In this document: in pieces, positions 45,390-54,254 of the stretch
How the letters are laid out: each line of letters opens with the position of its first letter
How positions within the stretch are numbered: position 1 is the stretch's first letter
Origin: an uncultured Verrucomicrobiota bacterium
Lineage (GTDB): Bacteria; Verrucomicrobiota; Verrucomicrobiia; Palsa-1439
NCBI GenBank assembly: GCA_903825435.1
Contig: CAIKAP010000111.1
Span: forward strand, 1-58,859
Direction: 5' to 3'
DNA length: 58,859 nt
The notes under the pieces: model-generated
Database searches by the model: none
What the model was told of the DNA's origin: nothing
The model's input: only the letters and a program-made list of their open reading frames with translations
Made by a program: the position numbers and the translations under genes

Positions 45390-46271
45390 TCAGACTTCGC
45401 AGAGGCGCATCATCTTTTCCAGCGTCTCCAAGGGTTCCTTCGTCGGCGTGTACTCGTGGGAGATGTAGCCCTGGAAACCGAGGTCGGCGATGGCTTTGCA
45501 GATGGCTGGATAGTTCAACTCCTGCGTCTTGTCGAATTCGTGCCGCCCCGGATTACCGGCGGTGTGGAAATGGCCGATGTGCTGGATGTTCTGTTTGATG
45601 GTGCGGATGATGTCGCCCTCCATGATCTGCATGTGGTAGATGTCGTAGAGTAGCTTCACGCGTGGTGAGTTGACCCGCTTACAGACTTCGACGCCCCACG
45701 TCATGTGGTCGCCCATGTAGCCGGGATGGTCAACTTTGCTGTTGAGCAATTCCATGCACAACGTCACGTTCTTCTCCTCAGCCAGTCCCTTGATGTTATT
45801 GAAGAACACCACGCTGTTTTCGATGCCCTGCTCGTCGGTGAGGCCCGAGCGGTCGCCGGAAAGGACAACAATGTTGGGCGCACCGGCGATGCTGGCGGCT
45901 TTGATGGCTTCTCGCATTTTCGTATCAGTCTCGGCGTGATTAGCTTTGTCGTTGATTCCTTTTTTCATTCCACTGCCGCCATGGACCATCGTGGCGATCA
46001 GGCCGTACTTCTTCAACGTCTCGAACTCAGCCGGGCTGACGAGGTCAATGCCGTACGCGCCGAGCCGGGCAGCTTCGCGGCACTGACCGTCAAAATCGAG
46101 TTTCAGCCCTTTGAACACGCCGCGACAGACCCCTTGTTTGAGGCGGCCTTTACGCGGCGCGGCAGTGGCCACACGCGATAGCGCACCGCCAAGGAGTGCC
46201 GCGGCACCGATGCCGCCAAGTGTGCCGAGAAAAGTCCTGCGTCCAATGGTGAAGGAAGGCGCGGTTTTCAT
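45390..46271 (-). CDS. Exported hydroxypyruvate isomerase-like TIM-barrel protein
   Basis: The 293-residue protein has a Tat signal (GRRTFLGTLGGIGAAALLGG, about residues 10-29) and the AP-endonuclease-2-type TIM barrel of sugar isomerases/epimerases. Its closest pattern is hydroxypyruvate isomerase: CMELLNSKVDHPGYM, LYDIYHMQIMEGD, HFHTAGNPGRHE and GYISHEYTPT, with the metal-binding Glu, Asp and His residues. Export by Tat suggests it folds with its metal in the cytosol and acts on sugars outside the inner membrane. It fits the surrounding glycoside genes. No gene lies within 115 bases on either side. Confidence 0.87.
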   Translation of the reverse strand: MKTAPSFTIGRRTFLGTLGGIGAAALLGGALSRVATAAPRKGRLKQGVCRGVFKGLKLDFDGQCREAARLGAYGIDLVSPAEFETLKKYGLIATMVHGGSGMKKGINDKANHAETDTKMREAIKAASIAGAPNIVVLSGDRSGLTDEQGIENSVVFFNNIKGLAEEKNVTLCMELLNSKVDHPGYMGDHMTWGVEVCKRVNSPRVKLLYDIYHMQIMEGDIIRTIKQNIQHIGHFHTAGNPGRHEFDKTQELNYPAICKAIADLGFQGYISHEYTPTKEPLETLEKMMRLCEV

Positions 46272-46502
46272 GCGGTGAGAATACCATTACGATGGGAGAA
46301 TTCAAGGATGTGCCACCGGTGAGGCAGCACTGTCACTTGTTACGGTCTTGTCCTGTTGAATACCCAACTGAGTCAACAACTCGTCTGTGCTTGATTCCTT
46401 TGTGTAGCATTGCCACAGGGATACCACATGCTTTGGAAATAAAAGCAAGAAACATAGGAGGCTTTATTCCGTACGAATTTCTGACCATAGAAGTTTAATC
46501 TT

Positions 46503-47834
46503 CTAGCCGTTAAGCGTCCAGCCAGAACGATATTTACGACTGAGGAGATCGTTCGCTTCTTGGCAATTGGTAACCTTACCATTCACGCCATCGTACTCGA
46601 TCTTTTTGCCGACACGGTAGGCGACGAGGCCGAGGAGCATCTGCTCAATCATGTTGCTACTGTATTCGAAGTCGCAGGCAGTCTTGCGGCTGGGGTCTTT
46701 GCAGGCGTCGAACCACTGCTGCTGGAAGTGGCCGAGTGGCGGCAGCACGGCCTCCTTCTTGCGAGACGCGTAGTAGGTGAAGTCGGCATTGTCGCCGAAC
46801 GGCAGCACGATGCGCGATTCGAAGTCACAGATGACGTAACCTTTGGCCCCTTTGAACATTGCGCCATGATCAATCTTCTTCAGGTCGACGTACGGCTTCG
46901 GTGAGATAGGCATAACGCCACCCTGATACCAACTCACACGGATAGGGCCACGCCAGTTGTTGGCGGGATGCTCAAAGTGCGATTCGCATTTGACAGGCGT
47001 GACGTCGGGATTGAACGGCTCTCCTTTCGCTTCCGCCGATGTCGGCAAGGTGGCGTCCACAGCGTTCCAGAGCAGGTCCATCGTATGGCTGCCCATGTCG
47101 CCGATCTGACCGACACCGAAATCCCAATACATGTTCCATTGAAGACAATTCCTGCCAGAAGAACTCGAGAAATAGTCAGGATTATAGGGATGGTCGGGTG
47201 ATGGGCCGAGCCAAAGATCAAAATGAAATCCTTCCGGCGGTCGTCCTTTTGCCGGTAGATAGCTGGTACGCCGAATCTGACGGTTGCCCCAAGCGTAGCC
47301 GGCTTTTAACTCGCCGATCACACCATCGCGAATCAGTTCGCGAACACGGTTGAAGTTCTGTATCGCGTGGCGCTGCATGCCGACTTGGGTGGCGAGTTTG
47401 GTTTTCTTCGTCAGCCAGTTGGCCCGCACAACACGCGCTTCCTCGACGGAAATGGCGAGCGGTTTTTCCATGTACACATGCAGGCTACGGTTCAACGACC
47501 AGTTAGCGATGAAAGCATGTGTGTGGTCGGTAGTGCAACAGACGACGGCATCGAGACCTTTGTGGTCGAGGCATTTTCGCCAATCGACGTAAGTCTTGGC
47601 ATTCGGGAACCGCTTGAGCGCGTCGGGAAAGCGCTTTTCATTTATGTCGCAAAGCGCGACAACGTTTTCCCCTACCAACGAATCATAGTGCGCAAGCCCG
47701 CGCCCTCCGACGCCGATGAGGGCAATGTTAAGTTTGTTACTTGGCGCGGACTGGCCAGCGCGCACGCCAGTGGGAAGAATAAGCCACCCGGCTCCGGCGA
47801 TCGCAGTGGTCTTGATGAATTCACGACGGTTCAT
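46503..47834 (-). CDS. Exported Gfo/Idh/MocA-family oxidoreductase
   Basis: These enzymes oxidise or reduce sugars with tightly held NAD(P). The 443-residue protein has a Tat signal (MNRREFIKTTAIAGAGWLIL), the Rossmann motif IALIGVGGRGLAHYD, and the catalytic Lys in YMEKPLAISVEEA. The substrate domain contains GDMGSHTMDLLWNAVD with a conserved His, and DFESRIVLPFG. In related periplasmic clusters such enzymes form 3-keto glycosides that DUF1080 proteins then cleave. Here a DUF1080 gene lies one gene upstream. The ATG at 47834 is followed by the Tat motif, so the start is firm. Confidence 0.92.
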   Translation of the reverse strand: MNRREFIKTTAIAGAGWLILPTGVRAGQSAPSNKLNIALIGVGGRGLAHYDSLVGENVVALCDINEKRFPDALKRFPNAKTYVDWRKCLDHKGLDAVVCCTTDHTHAFIANWSLNRSLHVYMEKPLAISVEEARVVRANWLTKKTKLATQVGMQRHAIQNFNRVRELIRDGVIGELKAGYAWGNRQIRRTSYLPAKGRPPEGFHFDLWLGPSPDHPYNPDYFSSSSGRNCLQWNMYWDFGVGQIGDMGSHTMDLLWNAVDATLPTSAEAKGEPFNPDVTPVKCESHFEHPANNWRGPIRVSWYQGGVMPISPKPYVDLKKIDHGAMFKGAKGYVICDFESRIVLPFGDNADFTYYASRKKEAVLPPLGHFQQQWFDACKDPSRKTACDFEYSSNMIEQMLLGLVAYRVGKKIEYDGVNGKVTNCQEANDLLSRKYRSGWTLNG

Positions 47835-47918
47835 AACATTCTCCTGTGTTGTTTCTTACTAATAGTGGTGCGTGCTTATGTTGCGTGGTGCTGTCTGGGC
47901 CCGGTGCATACCAATGAT

Positions 47919-48725
47919 CTATTTCGTGTGTTCCTTGAAGAACTTTACGATGGCAGCAGGAGCATCTTCGTGGAACTTGTGGTTGCCGGGATGGATGAAG
48001 GTGACGACGGGGGCGCCGACTTTCGACGGGTAGAGCGTGCAGAATTGCCCCCACGGCTGGCCGTCGCCGCACTGGTTGAGCTTCAGGAGCGCGTCAATCG
48101 TCTGCTTCTGCCACATAAACTTGACGAGCGGATCGTTCTCGCCGGCGACGTGAATGACGGGCTTCGGTTTTAGTGACGCGAACAGTGACACGAGCAGTTT
48201 AGGTGAAGCAGCGGCAGATGGAGCGAATGCGGCAAACTTCTCGCCGCGTGCCTCCCAAAGTAGGTACGTAAAACCACCGCCATTGGAGTGGCCGGTGGCG
48301 TAAAGGCGTTTGTCGTCCACACGATAATCCTTCTTCAAACTCTCCAGCATGGCGTCGAAGAATTTCAGATCGCGGTCGCCCTGATTGCCAAGGGCGTGTT
48401 GCCAACCGGTTTTTTTGCCTTCGGGATCGGTTAAGGGGCCGGGGGTTTTGAGGCCTTGCGGATACACAACGATGGCCTCGGGCCAGCGCTCGTGATAGCC
48501 GTAAGTGCGGGCGGCGCTGTTCATGTTGCCGCCATGACCGTGAAACGCGAAGACGACAGGCGCAGCTTCGGTCTTGGCCTTGGTCTGGGCATATACGAGG
48601 GCTTCGCGGACGACGACGCCCACCGTCCATTCCCGCCGCACGGGCACATCAGCGGCGCGACCGCTGGATATTGTTACCAGCAAGAAAACGAACGCAATGT
48701 GTCTGAACATCATGTACCGTGTCAT
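47919..48725 (-). CDS. Exported esterase of the PHB-depolymerase/feruloyl-esterase type
   Basis: The 268-residue alpha/beta hydrolase has a signal peptide (ending SSGRA, about 24) and the oxyanion segment VFAFHGHGG. The nucleophile Ser is in YATGHSNGGGFTY, the Asp in VAGENDPLVKF, and the His in HPGNHKFH. This family includes feruloyl esterases and polyhydroxybutyrate depolymerases (LpqC type). Next to a rhamnosidase and DUF1080 proteins, removal of ester groups from plant polysaccharides is likely. It overlaps the DUF1080 gene by four bases (ATGA). Confidence 0.85.
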   Translation of the reverse strand: MTRYMMFRHIAFVFLLVTISSGRAADVPVRREWTVGVVVREALVYAQTKAKTEAAPVVFAFHGHGGNMNSAARTYGYHERWPEAIVVYPQGLKTPGPLTDPEGKKTGWQHALGNQGDRDLKFFDAMLESLKKDYRVDDKRLYATGHSNGGGFTYLLWEARGEKFAAFAPSAAASPKLLVSLFASLKPKPVIHVAGENDPLVKFMWQKQTIDALLKLNQCGDGQPWGQFCTLYPSKVGAPVVTFIHPGNHKFHEDAPAAIVKFFKEHTK

Positions 48726-49360
48726 GGCAGCGGGTTAACGAAAATGCCTTTATAATACGTCGTACTTTTCGGGTCGTGGCCTTGGAGTGCGAACGTACCT
48801 TCAGAGAGACGGCGACCGGGCATGCCTTTCGGCGGTTCCCAGTTATCTGGTTCGGTGAAGTCGGTAGTGACTTTGCCGTTAATCTTCAGGATGATGTGTT
48901 TACCTTCAACCTTGATGTAATAGTCGAACCACTCGTTGTCCTTGCACGGGGCGTCGTTTAGAACGTCCTTGATGGCGTAGAGGCCGCCGGTTTTTTTTAC
49001 GTCCTTGTGCGACGTGTTGACTTGGCACTCATAGCCTTTGCTCGGCCAACCTTTCCCCTGAAACTCGGTGTGAATGTAGATACCGGAGTTAGCGCCCGCC
49101 ATAGTCATTACCTTGGCTTTGCACTCGAAGTTCTTGAACTTCGCGTAGCCGTCGGGGCCGACGTAAAAGATGTGGGCGCGACCACCACTGACTTTAAGCG
49201 CGCCATTTTCGACCGTGAAACAGCCGGGCACCTCGTCGTTGGATTTCCAGCCGTTGAGAGTCTTGCCGTCGAAGATGGAGCCCCAGCCGTCACCTGCCAC
49301 GACTGCTGTTCCCGCACCCAACACTGCAAGCGCTAGCAAAGAAAGGAAGGTATGTTTCAT
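48722..49360 (-). CDS. Exported DUF1080 (3-keto-glycoside hydrolase-like) protein
   Basis: The 212-residue product has a signal peptide (about 1-22, ending AVVA) and one DUF1080 beta-sandwich domain: SIFDGKTLNGWKSND, ANSGIYIHTEFQGKGWPSKG, NEWFDYYIKVEGKHI and INGKVTTDFTEP. Members of this family have been linked to hydrolysis or elimination of 3-keto glycosides made by Gfo/Idh oxidoreductases. Start: the ATG at 49360; the frame upstream is shadow. It is coupled to the esterase gene. Confidence 0.9.
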   Translation of the reverse strand: MKHTFLSLLALAVLGAGTAVVAGDGWGSIFDGKTLNGWKSNDEVPGCFTVENGALKVSGGRAHIFYVGPDGYAKFKNFECKAKVMTMAGANSGIYIHTEFQGKGWPSKGYECQVNTSHKDVKKTGGLYAIKDVLNDAPCKDNEWFDYYIKVEGKHIILKINGKVTTDFTEPDNWEPPKGMPGRRLSEGTFALQGHDPKSTTYYKGIFVNPLP

Positions 49361-49527
49361 GGGAATACTTCTTACGCTAATCGGCTGGGGATTGTCGAGA
49401 GGTGAAATCATCCATATGATGAAGGCGTGACATTTGGCGATCCACAAAACAATGAGGAGCGCTGATTCAATAATTGGTGTGAGCCACCGTGGTATCTGTG
49501 GCACTGCGCGGACCACGGAACAATTGC

Positions 49528-51246
49528 TTACTGCGGCTTGGTAAACCGCCACGACGACTTCGCATCGCGAGCGAGCGGCAACCGACGCAGCTCGGCGCGT
49601 AGTAGCTCGATCGGAATCGGTCCGTGACACAGGATAGCGTCGTTGAACTGTTGTTCGGCCAGGTCTAGCTCGTCATGGAGCGCGCGCAGTTGGAGGCCGC
49701 CGAGCAGGTAGCCGGCTTGATAGAGGGGCGGCGCGTAGTTGATGAACCGGCGGATTTCACTGGTCGCACCGAGCCGCTCGTGGCCGACGCGCTCGACGAA
49801 AAAGGTCACCATCTCCTCCGGTTTCATCCGGCCGAGGTGGAAGTTCAACGTCACGATGACCCGTGCGGCGCGGGTCATCCGCCAGAATAACATCCCGATC
49901 CGCTCCTGCGGCGTACGCGCCCAGCCGAGTTCCCAAAACCGCAGCTCGCAGTAGAGCGCCCAGCCCTCGATGTAAAACGGCGTGCCGAAACCGTGACGGT
50001 ACTGATCGTGCCGCGCTATCTGAAAGGATTGAAGGTGATGACCAGGGATTAACTCGTGCATCACCGTCAGGTGTGTGAACGCGCGGTTGTTGCCGCGCAT
50101 CACCATCAGCTTATCCTCCTGTTTCATGTCCTCCCGCGCATAGGCCACCATCATCTGCTGACCGCCGTACGCCGCGTACGGAATCGTCTTTTGCGCCTCC
50201 GACGACATCATCGTCAACCGCCATGTCTCCTCACACAGCGCCGGCACCGTGGCGAAATGATGTTTTTTCGTGAACGCGATTGCCTCGTGTGCCGTCTTCG
50301 CCACCAGTTCGTCCTGCTCGCCCGGCGGAACGAAATCCGATTTCACCTTCGCCAGCGCCGCCTTCCAATCGTCGCCGCAACCCATCTCGCGCGACGCCTT
50401 CCGCATCTCGCTCGTGCACCACGCCAGCTCGCGTTCGCCGATGCCAATCAATTCCTCCGCCGAGTACGGCAGAAACTCGAACCGGATCGCCTCCGCCACC
50501 ACCTCCGCGCCGACCGGGTCGCCGACGAGCGGGTCCTCGTCCTTGCCTTTCTGCCCGGCGATCTCCTCGCGCAGAAACTTCGCGTACTCCTCCAGCGCCT
50601 TGCCCGCCTCATCGTACGGCGTCTTCGTCCACCACGAGAAATCCGGCTGGAACCCATTGTAAAACTCGAACCACCGCTTTAGCGCGCCGCGCATCTCGCC
50701 GACCGCGCCCGCCGCCCGCAACGCCAGCGCAGGCGCCACCTCGTCCTTCTTCGCCTTCGCCGCCTTCTCGATGCGTTCCTTCGACTCCCTCACCTGCTTG
50801 GCGACCTCGGCGACCTTGTTCGCCGCCGCGCGACTGTCCACGACATCGCCGCGCCAGCGCGCCTGTTCCAGTTCGTAGATCGCGCCACGGAACTTCAACA
50901 GCGAATCCATCTCCGCCAGCCGTTTCCGATCCCGCGCGATGGTGGCCAGCGATCGCTCCAGTTCGTTCCGCAACAACATGTAGTCCACGCACCCCGGCTG
51001 GTCGAGCGCATCGAAGTCAACCGACGCTAGCCGCGCCTGCCAATCGGTGTACAATTTCTCCAGCCGCCCAGACCGAGCCTCCGACCACGGCAGATCGTAG
51101 AAGCTGGAGATGCCGCGCTCGTCCGCCTCGAAGTTCCGGATTTGTTCCGGCATCGTCAACGGCTTCTCCGTCGACAGCTGCTGAACGGTGAAGTTTGTTT
51201 GCGGACCCACAGCCAGCAACAAGGTAAGGAGAATGGCGGCACTCAT
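49528..51246 (-). CDS. DUF885-family putative metallopeptidase
   Basis: The 572-residue exported protein (N-terminal hydrophobic segment MSAAILLTLLLAVGP) is helical and shows the family's zinc motif HELIPGHHLQ, then FYIEGWALYCE with the third ligand, and PPLYQAGYLLGGLQL near the end. DUF885 proteins resemble M32/M3-type peptidases, but substrates are largely unknown. The ATG at 51246 overlaps the isomerase stop (ATGA). A perfect GTTCCGG repeat at 51133-51150 encodes PEQIRN, the same residues as in argS. Confidence 0.88.
   Translation of the reverse strand: MSAAILLTLLLAVGPQTNFTVQQLSTEKPLTMPEQIRNFEADERGISSFYDLPWSEARSGRLEKLYTDWQARLASVDFDALDQPGCVDYMLLRNELERSLATIARDRKRLAEMDSLLKFRGAIYELEQARWRGDVVDSRAAANKVAEVAKQVRESKERIEKAAKAKKDEVAPALALRAAGAVGEMRGALKRWFEFYNGFQPDFSWWTKTPYDEAGKALEEYAKFLREEIAGQKGKDEDPLVGDPVGAEVVAEAIRFEFLPYSAEELIGIGERELAWCTSEMRKASREMGCGDDWKAALAKVKSDFVPPGEQDELVAKTAHEAIAFTKKHHFATVPALCEETWRLTMMSSEAQKTIPYAAYGGQQMMVAYAREDMKQEDKLMVMRGNNRAFTHLTVMHELIPGHHLQSFQIARHDQYRHGFGTPFYIEGWALYCELRFWELGWARTPQERIGMLFWRMTRAARVIVTLNFHLGRMKPEEMVTFFVERVGHERLGATSEIRRFINYAPPLYQAGYLLGGLQLRALHDELDLAEQQFNDAILCHGPIPIELLRAELRRLPLARDAKSSWRFTKPQ
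51133..51150 (+). repeat. GTTCCGG-N4-GTTCCGG repeat, copy 6 (perfect)
   Basis: GTTCCGG at 51133-51139 and 51144-51150, spacer ATTT, inside the DUF885 gene. The sense strand carries CCGGAAC. Confidence 0.85.
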
Positions 51247-52193
51247 ATGGTGATGATTGTTTCGAGACGTTGGTTGAGGTCGGCGAGCGGGAGGTTGCCG
51301 CTGCCTTCGATGGTGAGCCAGCCGTCGTAGCCGGTTTTGTCGAGCGCGGCGCGGACGGCGGGCCAGTTCACGTCGCCGTCGAGCGGGTCCACGAACTTAC
51401 CGGCTCCGACGGGATCGCTATTGAGTTTGAAATCCTTGACGTGGCACTTGGCGATGCGCGGGCCGAGCGCAGCGATCCATTGCTCGGACAGCGCGTACTT
51501 GACGTGGTTGCCGATGTCGAAATAGGCGCGGAGCCAGCGGCTCTGGAAGCTGCCGACGAAGTTGGCGAACACGGCGGGCTGGACCCAGAGGTTGTTCCAG
51601 ACGTTCTCGTGGGCGATGACGACGCCGCATTTTTCGGCGACGGGAATGAGTTTCTCGTACGCGGCGCGTGACGCATCAACAGCGATGTCGTGGGCTTTGA
51701 TGTAGTCGGCGTAGTCGCCATCGCCGACTCTCTTGAGGTGACCGGTTTTCTCGTCGAACTCGATCTGAAACTCGCGCGGCTTCGGCATTTTCATACCGCC
51801 GATGCGGCAGGGAACAAGGAGAATGGCGTCGGCGCCGAAAATTTGAGCGGTGCGCAGCGCGGTCTCGACGGTAGTGATGTGGTCGGCGCAGACTTTCGGG
51901 TCGTTGAACTGCGTCCAGCCGCGCATGACGCTATGGATGCGCATGCCGAGGCTGGCGGCGATTTTACGGGCGGCTGCGGCCTTTTCGGGCGCGGCATTCC
52001 ACGCGACGGACTCGATGCCGTCGAACCCGGCTTCCTTGAGCGATGCGAGCGTCTTTTCGTCAGGCAATCCGCAAATGAGCGCCTTACGGAACTTTGGTTT
52101 CTCGGTAAGAGCGCCTGGGATGCGAGTCGTCAACACGAGCGCAGCGCCAGTGGCAAGAAATTGCCGGCGACTGATGTGACAGGAAACACTCAT
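51243..52193 (-). CDS. Exported sugar-phosphate isomerase/epimerase-type TIM-barrel protein
   Basis: The 316-residue protein has a Tat-type signal (ISRRQFLATGAALVLTTRI) and an AP-endonuclease-2-type TIM barrel with FDGIESVAW, AHENVWNNLW, YFDIGNHVKY, KCHVKDFKLN and WLTIEGSG, giving the Glu/Asp/His metal site. It is a different branch from the hydroxypyruvate isomerase-like protein at 45390. Such proteins occur with Gfo/Idh and DUF1080 proteins in glycoside pathways. The ATG at 52193 begins MSVSCHISRRQF. It is coupled to the DUF885 gene. Confidence 0.87.
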   Translation of the reverse strand: MSVSCHISRRQFLATGAALVLTTRIPGALTEKPKFRKALICGLPDEKTLASLKEAGFDGIESVAWNAAPEKAAAARKIAASLGMRIHSVMRGWTQFNDPKVCADHITTVETALRTAQIFGADAILLVPCRIGGMKMPKPREFQIEFDEKTGHLKRVGDGDYADYIKAHDIAVDASRAAYEKLIPVAEKCGVVIAHENVWNNLWVQPAVFANFVGSFQSRWLRAYFDIGNHVKYALSEQWIAALGPRIAKCHVKDFKLNSDPVGAGKFVDPLDGDVNWPAVRAALDKTGYDGWLTIEGSGNLPLADLNQRLETIITI

Positions 52194-52492
52194 GATAGTG
52201 TTTCTATCACTCGCGGGTGGTTGAATCAAGCACACAAGCACGCCGCGCTTTGTTCCGAACTGTTTTTCCCCTGCAAATACCGGTGGTGCCGGTCTATTCT
52301 CCACGCATCCAACTCGCCATCCTCGCCTTCGGTCACATTGCCTTTGACGGCGTTGACGACTTTCTGCGAGAGGTCGGCGCTGGCCTTGTCGACGTCATCG
52401 CGCTTGTCCTGCCACTACGTTACCATGCCGTGTAAAGGCGATTGCCAGACGGGCTGCCAATCCCGACAGCAAGGCATGATGTTCCGCGAATC
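52194..52492. other. Intergenic region, possible protein remnant on minus strand
   Basis: I find no firm gene here. On the minus strand a frame without a start codon (about 52226-52414) reads plausibly like protein (KASADLSQKVVNAVKGNV, then EDGELDAWRID). It could be a decayed gene or the N-terminus of something lost. It also contains the promoter region for the isomerase gene. Confidence 0.2.
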
Positions 52493-53311
52493 TTATGGAC
52501 GCAAATCCCAGAGCAACCAGTCGTCGTCGGCCACGAACTTGTTCAGCTTCCGGTCCCACTTTCTCGGCAAGTTACGGTTCAGTTTATCGAGGAACGGCAG
52601 CAACGGACGCTGTGGTTTGTGACGGCGCTCGTGTTCATCGAGCGGTATCTCCTCCGTCCAGCCACAACGCTTCCGATACGCGGAAAAACCAAAACCGTCG
52701 AAGAAGTTCTCGCCACCGACCAACGGCAGATACCACAAGCTCGGAATCCCGCGCGGGTTCTCGCGGACCGGCACCTCGCGCTCCAGCTTCGCCAGCAACG
52801 CCAAGCCTTTTGCATCGTTCTTCAGATGCTCGCGTAGTTGGTGCAGCGTCGGGAATGTTACCGCCGGGCTGACAAACAGCACGGGCTTGTGTTGCAGCGT
52901 CGCCGTGATGATCTCGTGCGGCGTGCCGACGGAGTAGATGTTTGTCGGGCAATATGAAATTGTGAAATCGCTGGTGTCCACCATACGCAGATCAATGTGC
53001 AGCGTCTCCCAAAACTGCGCACCGCACTCCTCGCGCGCCTTCGCGCCGCGCGCGCCTCCCGCGTAGGTCCAGCCTTTACGGATTCGCCCCACGCTCTCCT
53101 CGTCTTCGCGTCCGTACTCGTAGAGGCCGCGTACGCCGGGTTTGTACCAGGGATCGAAGATGGTAACGCCGAAAGTCTTCAGGAAATCGCCGATCCGGTT
53201 CCGCCAACCCGTTTTCTTTTCCGCCGCTCGCGACGCGACGAAATCCATCGGCCCCGACAAATACACTCGCGCCCCACGCAACAGTCCTTTTGTTTTTCTT
53301 TGTCGCGTCAT
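52493..53311 (-). CDS. Nucleoside 2-deoxyribosyltransferase-like protein
   Basis: The 272-residue cytosolic protein begins, after a basic leader, with ARVYLSGPMDFVASR, a phosphate-binding motif of the nucleoside deoxyribosyltransferase-like superfamily. SDFTISYCPTNIYSVGTPHEI matches the region that holds the catalytic Glu (TPHE). The rest (GWRNRIGDFLKTFGVTIFDP and a C-terminal segment rich in Arg/Trp) is not conserved in the classical enzyme, so the substrate may differ. Its ATG shares one base with the trxB stop, so it ends the kinase-ANTAR-trxB operon. Confidence 0.7.
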   Translation of the reverse strand: MTRQRKTKGLLRGARVYLSGPMDFVASRAAEKKTGWRNRIGDFLKTFGVTIFDPWYKPGVRGLYEYGREDEESVGRIRKGWTYAGGARGAKAREECGAQFWETLHIDLRMVDTSDFTISYCPTNIYSVGTPHEIITATLQHKPVLFVSPAVTFPTLHQLREHLKNDAKGLALLAKLEREVPVRENPRGIPSLWYLPLVGGENFFDGFGFSAYRKRCGWTEEIPLDEHERRHKPQRPLLPFLDKLNRNLPRKWDRKLNKFVADDDWLLWDLRP

Positions 53312-54240
53312 TAGGAATTGGCGGAGAGCCAGCGTTCGGCGTCAATCGCGGCGGCACAACCGCTGCCCGCAGCGGTGATAGCCTGGCGATAGACGCGATC
53401 CACACAATCGCCGGCACCGAAGACGCCGGGGATGTTGGTGTAGGTGCCTTGGCGGCAGTTGACGTAGCCGTCGCCGTCCATCGCGATCTGGCCAGCGAAA
53501 ATCTTGGTTCTGGGAACATGGCCGATGGCGACGAAAACGCCGGCACAGGGAAGATCGCGGACGGCGTTGGTCTTGACGTTGCGAAGGAGAACGGCGGTGA
53601 CTTTGTCTTGGCTCACGTCGAGGATGTCTTGGACGACGGTGTCCCAGACCATTTCGATCTTCGGATGATGGAGGACGCGTTCGGCCATAATTTTGGAGGC
53701 GCGAAGTTCGTTGCGCCGGTGCACGAGATGGACGCGGGAGGCAAAGTGCGTAAGGTAGTGGGCTTCTTCGCAAGCGGAGTCGCCGCCGCCAACAACGACG
53801 AGGGGCTGATTGCGGAACATGGGGAGTGCGCCGTCGCAGGTGGCGCAGTAGGTGACGCCCTTGCGTTCGAGTTTTTCCTCGCTGGTGAGGCCGATGTGCC
53901 GGTGTGATGCGCCGACGGCAATGATGACGGCACGCGACTCAAAGAGTTGGTCGTCAGCCCAGAGCTTAAAGGGACGGGAATTGAAGTCCACTTTGGTGAT
54001 GTTGACGCCGTATTCGGTGGTGGTGCCGAAACGCTCGGCTTGTTGTTGCATGCGCATCATCAATTCGGTGCCGTCAATGCCTTCGAAGAAGCCGGGGTAG
54101 TTCTCGACGACGCTGGTGGTGGTGAGCAGGCCGCCGGGCTGTGCACCGGTGAGGAGGAGTGGTTTGAGATTGGCGCGTGCAGTGTAGAGGGCAGCGGTCC
54201 ATCCGGCGCACCCGGACCCGATGATGATGATGTTTTCCAT
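53311..54240 (-). CDS. trxB: Thioredoxin reductase
   Basis: TrxB passes electrons from NADPH through FAD to thioredoxin. The 309-residue protein has IIIIGSGCAGWTAALYTARA (FAD binding), the redox pair in VTYCATCDGALP, LVVVGGGDSACEEAHYL (NADPH binding), and VFGAGDCVDRVYRQAITAAGSG. The start may be the ATG at 54240 (MENIIIIG) or a TTG at 54258 that overlaps the ANTAR gene's stop. It lies in an operon with a kinase and an RNA-binding regulator, which is not a usual place for trxB. Confidence 0.95.
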   Translation of the reverse strand: MENIIIIGSGCAGWTAALYTARANLKPLLLTGAQPGGLLTTTSVVENYPGFFEGIDGTELMMRMQQQAERFGTTTEYGVNITKVDFNSRPFKLWADDQLFESRAVIIAVGASHRHIGLTSEEKLERKGVTYCATCDGALPMFRNQPLVVVGGGDSACEEAHYLTHFASRVHLVHRRNELRASKIMAERVLHHPKIEMVWDTVVQDILDVSQDKVTAVLLRNVKTNAVRDLPCAGVFVAIGHVPRTKIFAGQIAMDGDGYVNCRQGTYTNIPGVFGAGDCVDRVYRQAITAAGSGCAAAIDAERWLSANS

Positions 54241-54254
54241 GGGGGTTGTCGTAG

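Noticed and set aside
46272-46502. Small plus-strand frame (46292-46498) between the isomerase and oxidoreductase genes
   Set aside because: No ribosome site, no family resemblance and ordinary non-coding composition. I see nothing else in this gap.
52217-52435. Small plus-strand frame upstream of the deoxyribosyltransferase-like gene
   Set aside because: No ribosome site or family match; the minus-strand frame across the same bases is at least as protein-like, so neither is convincing.
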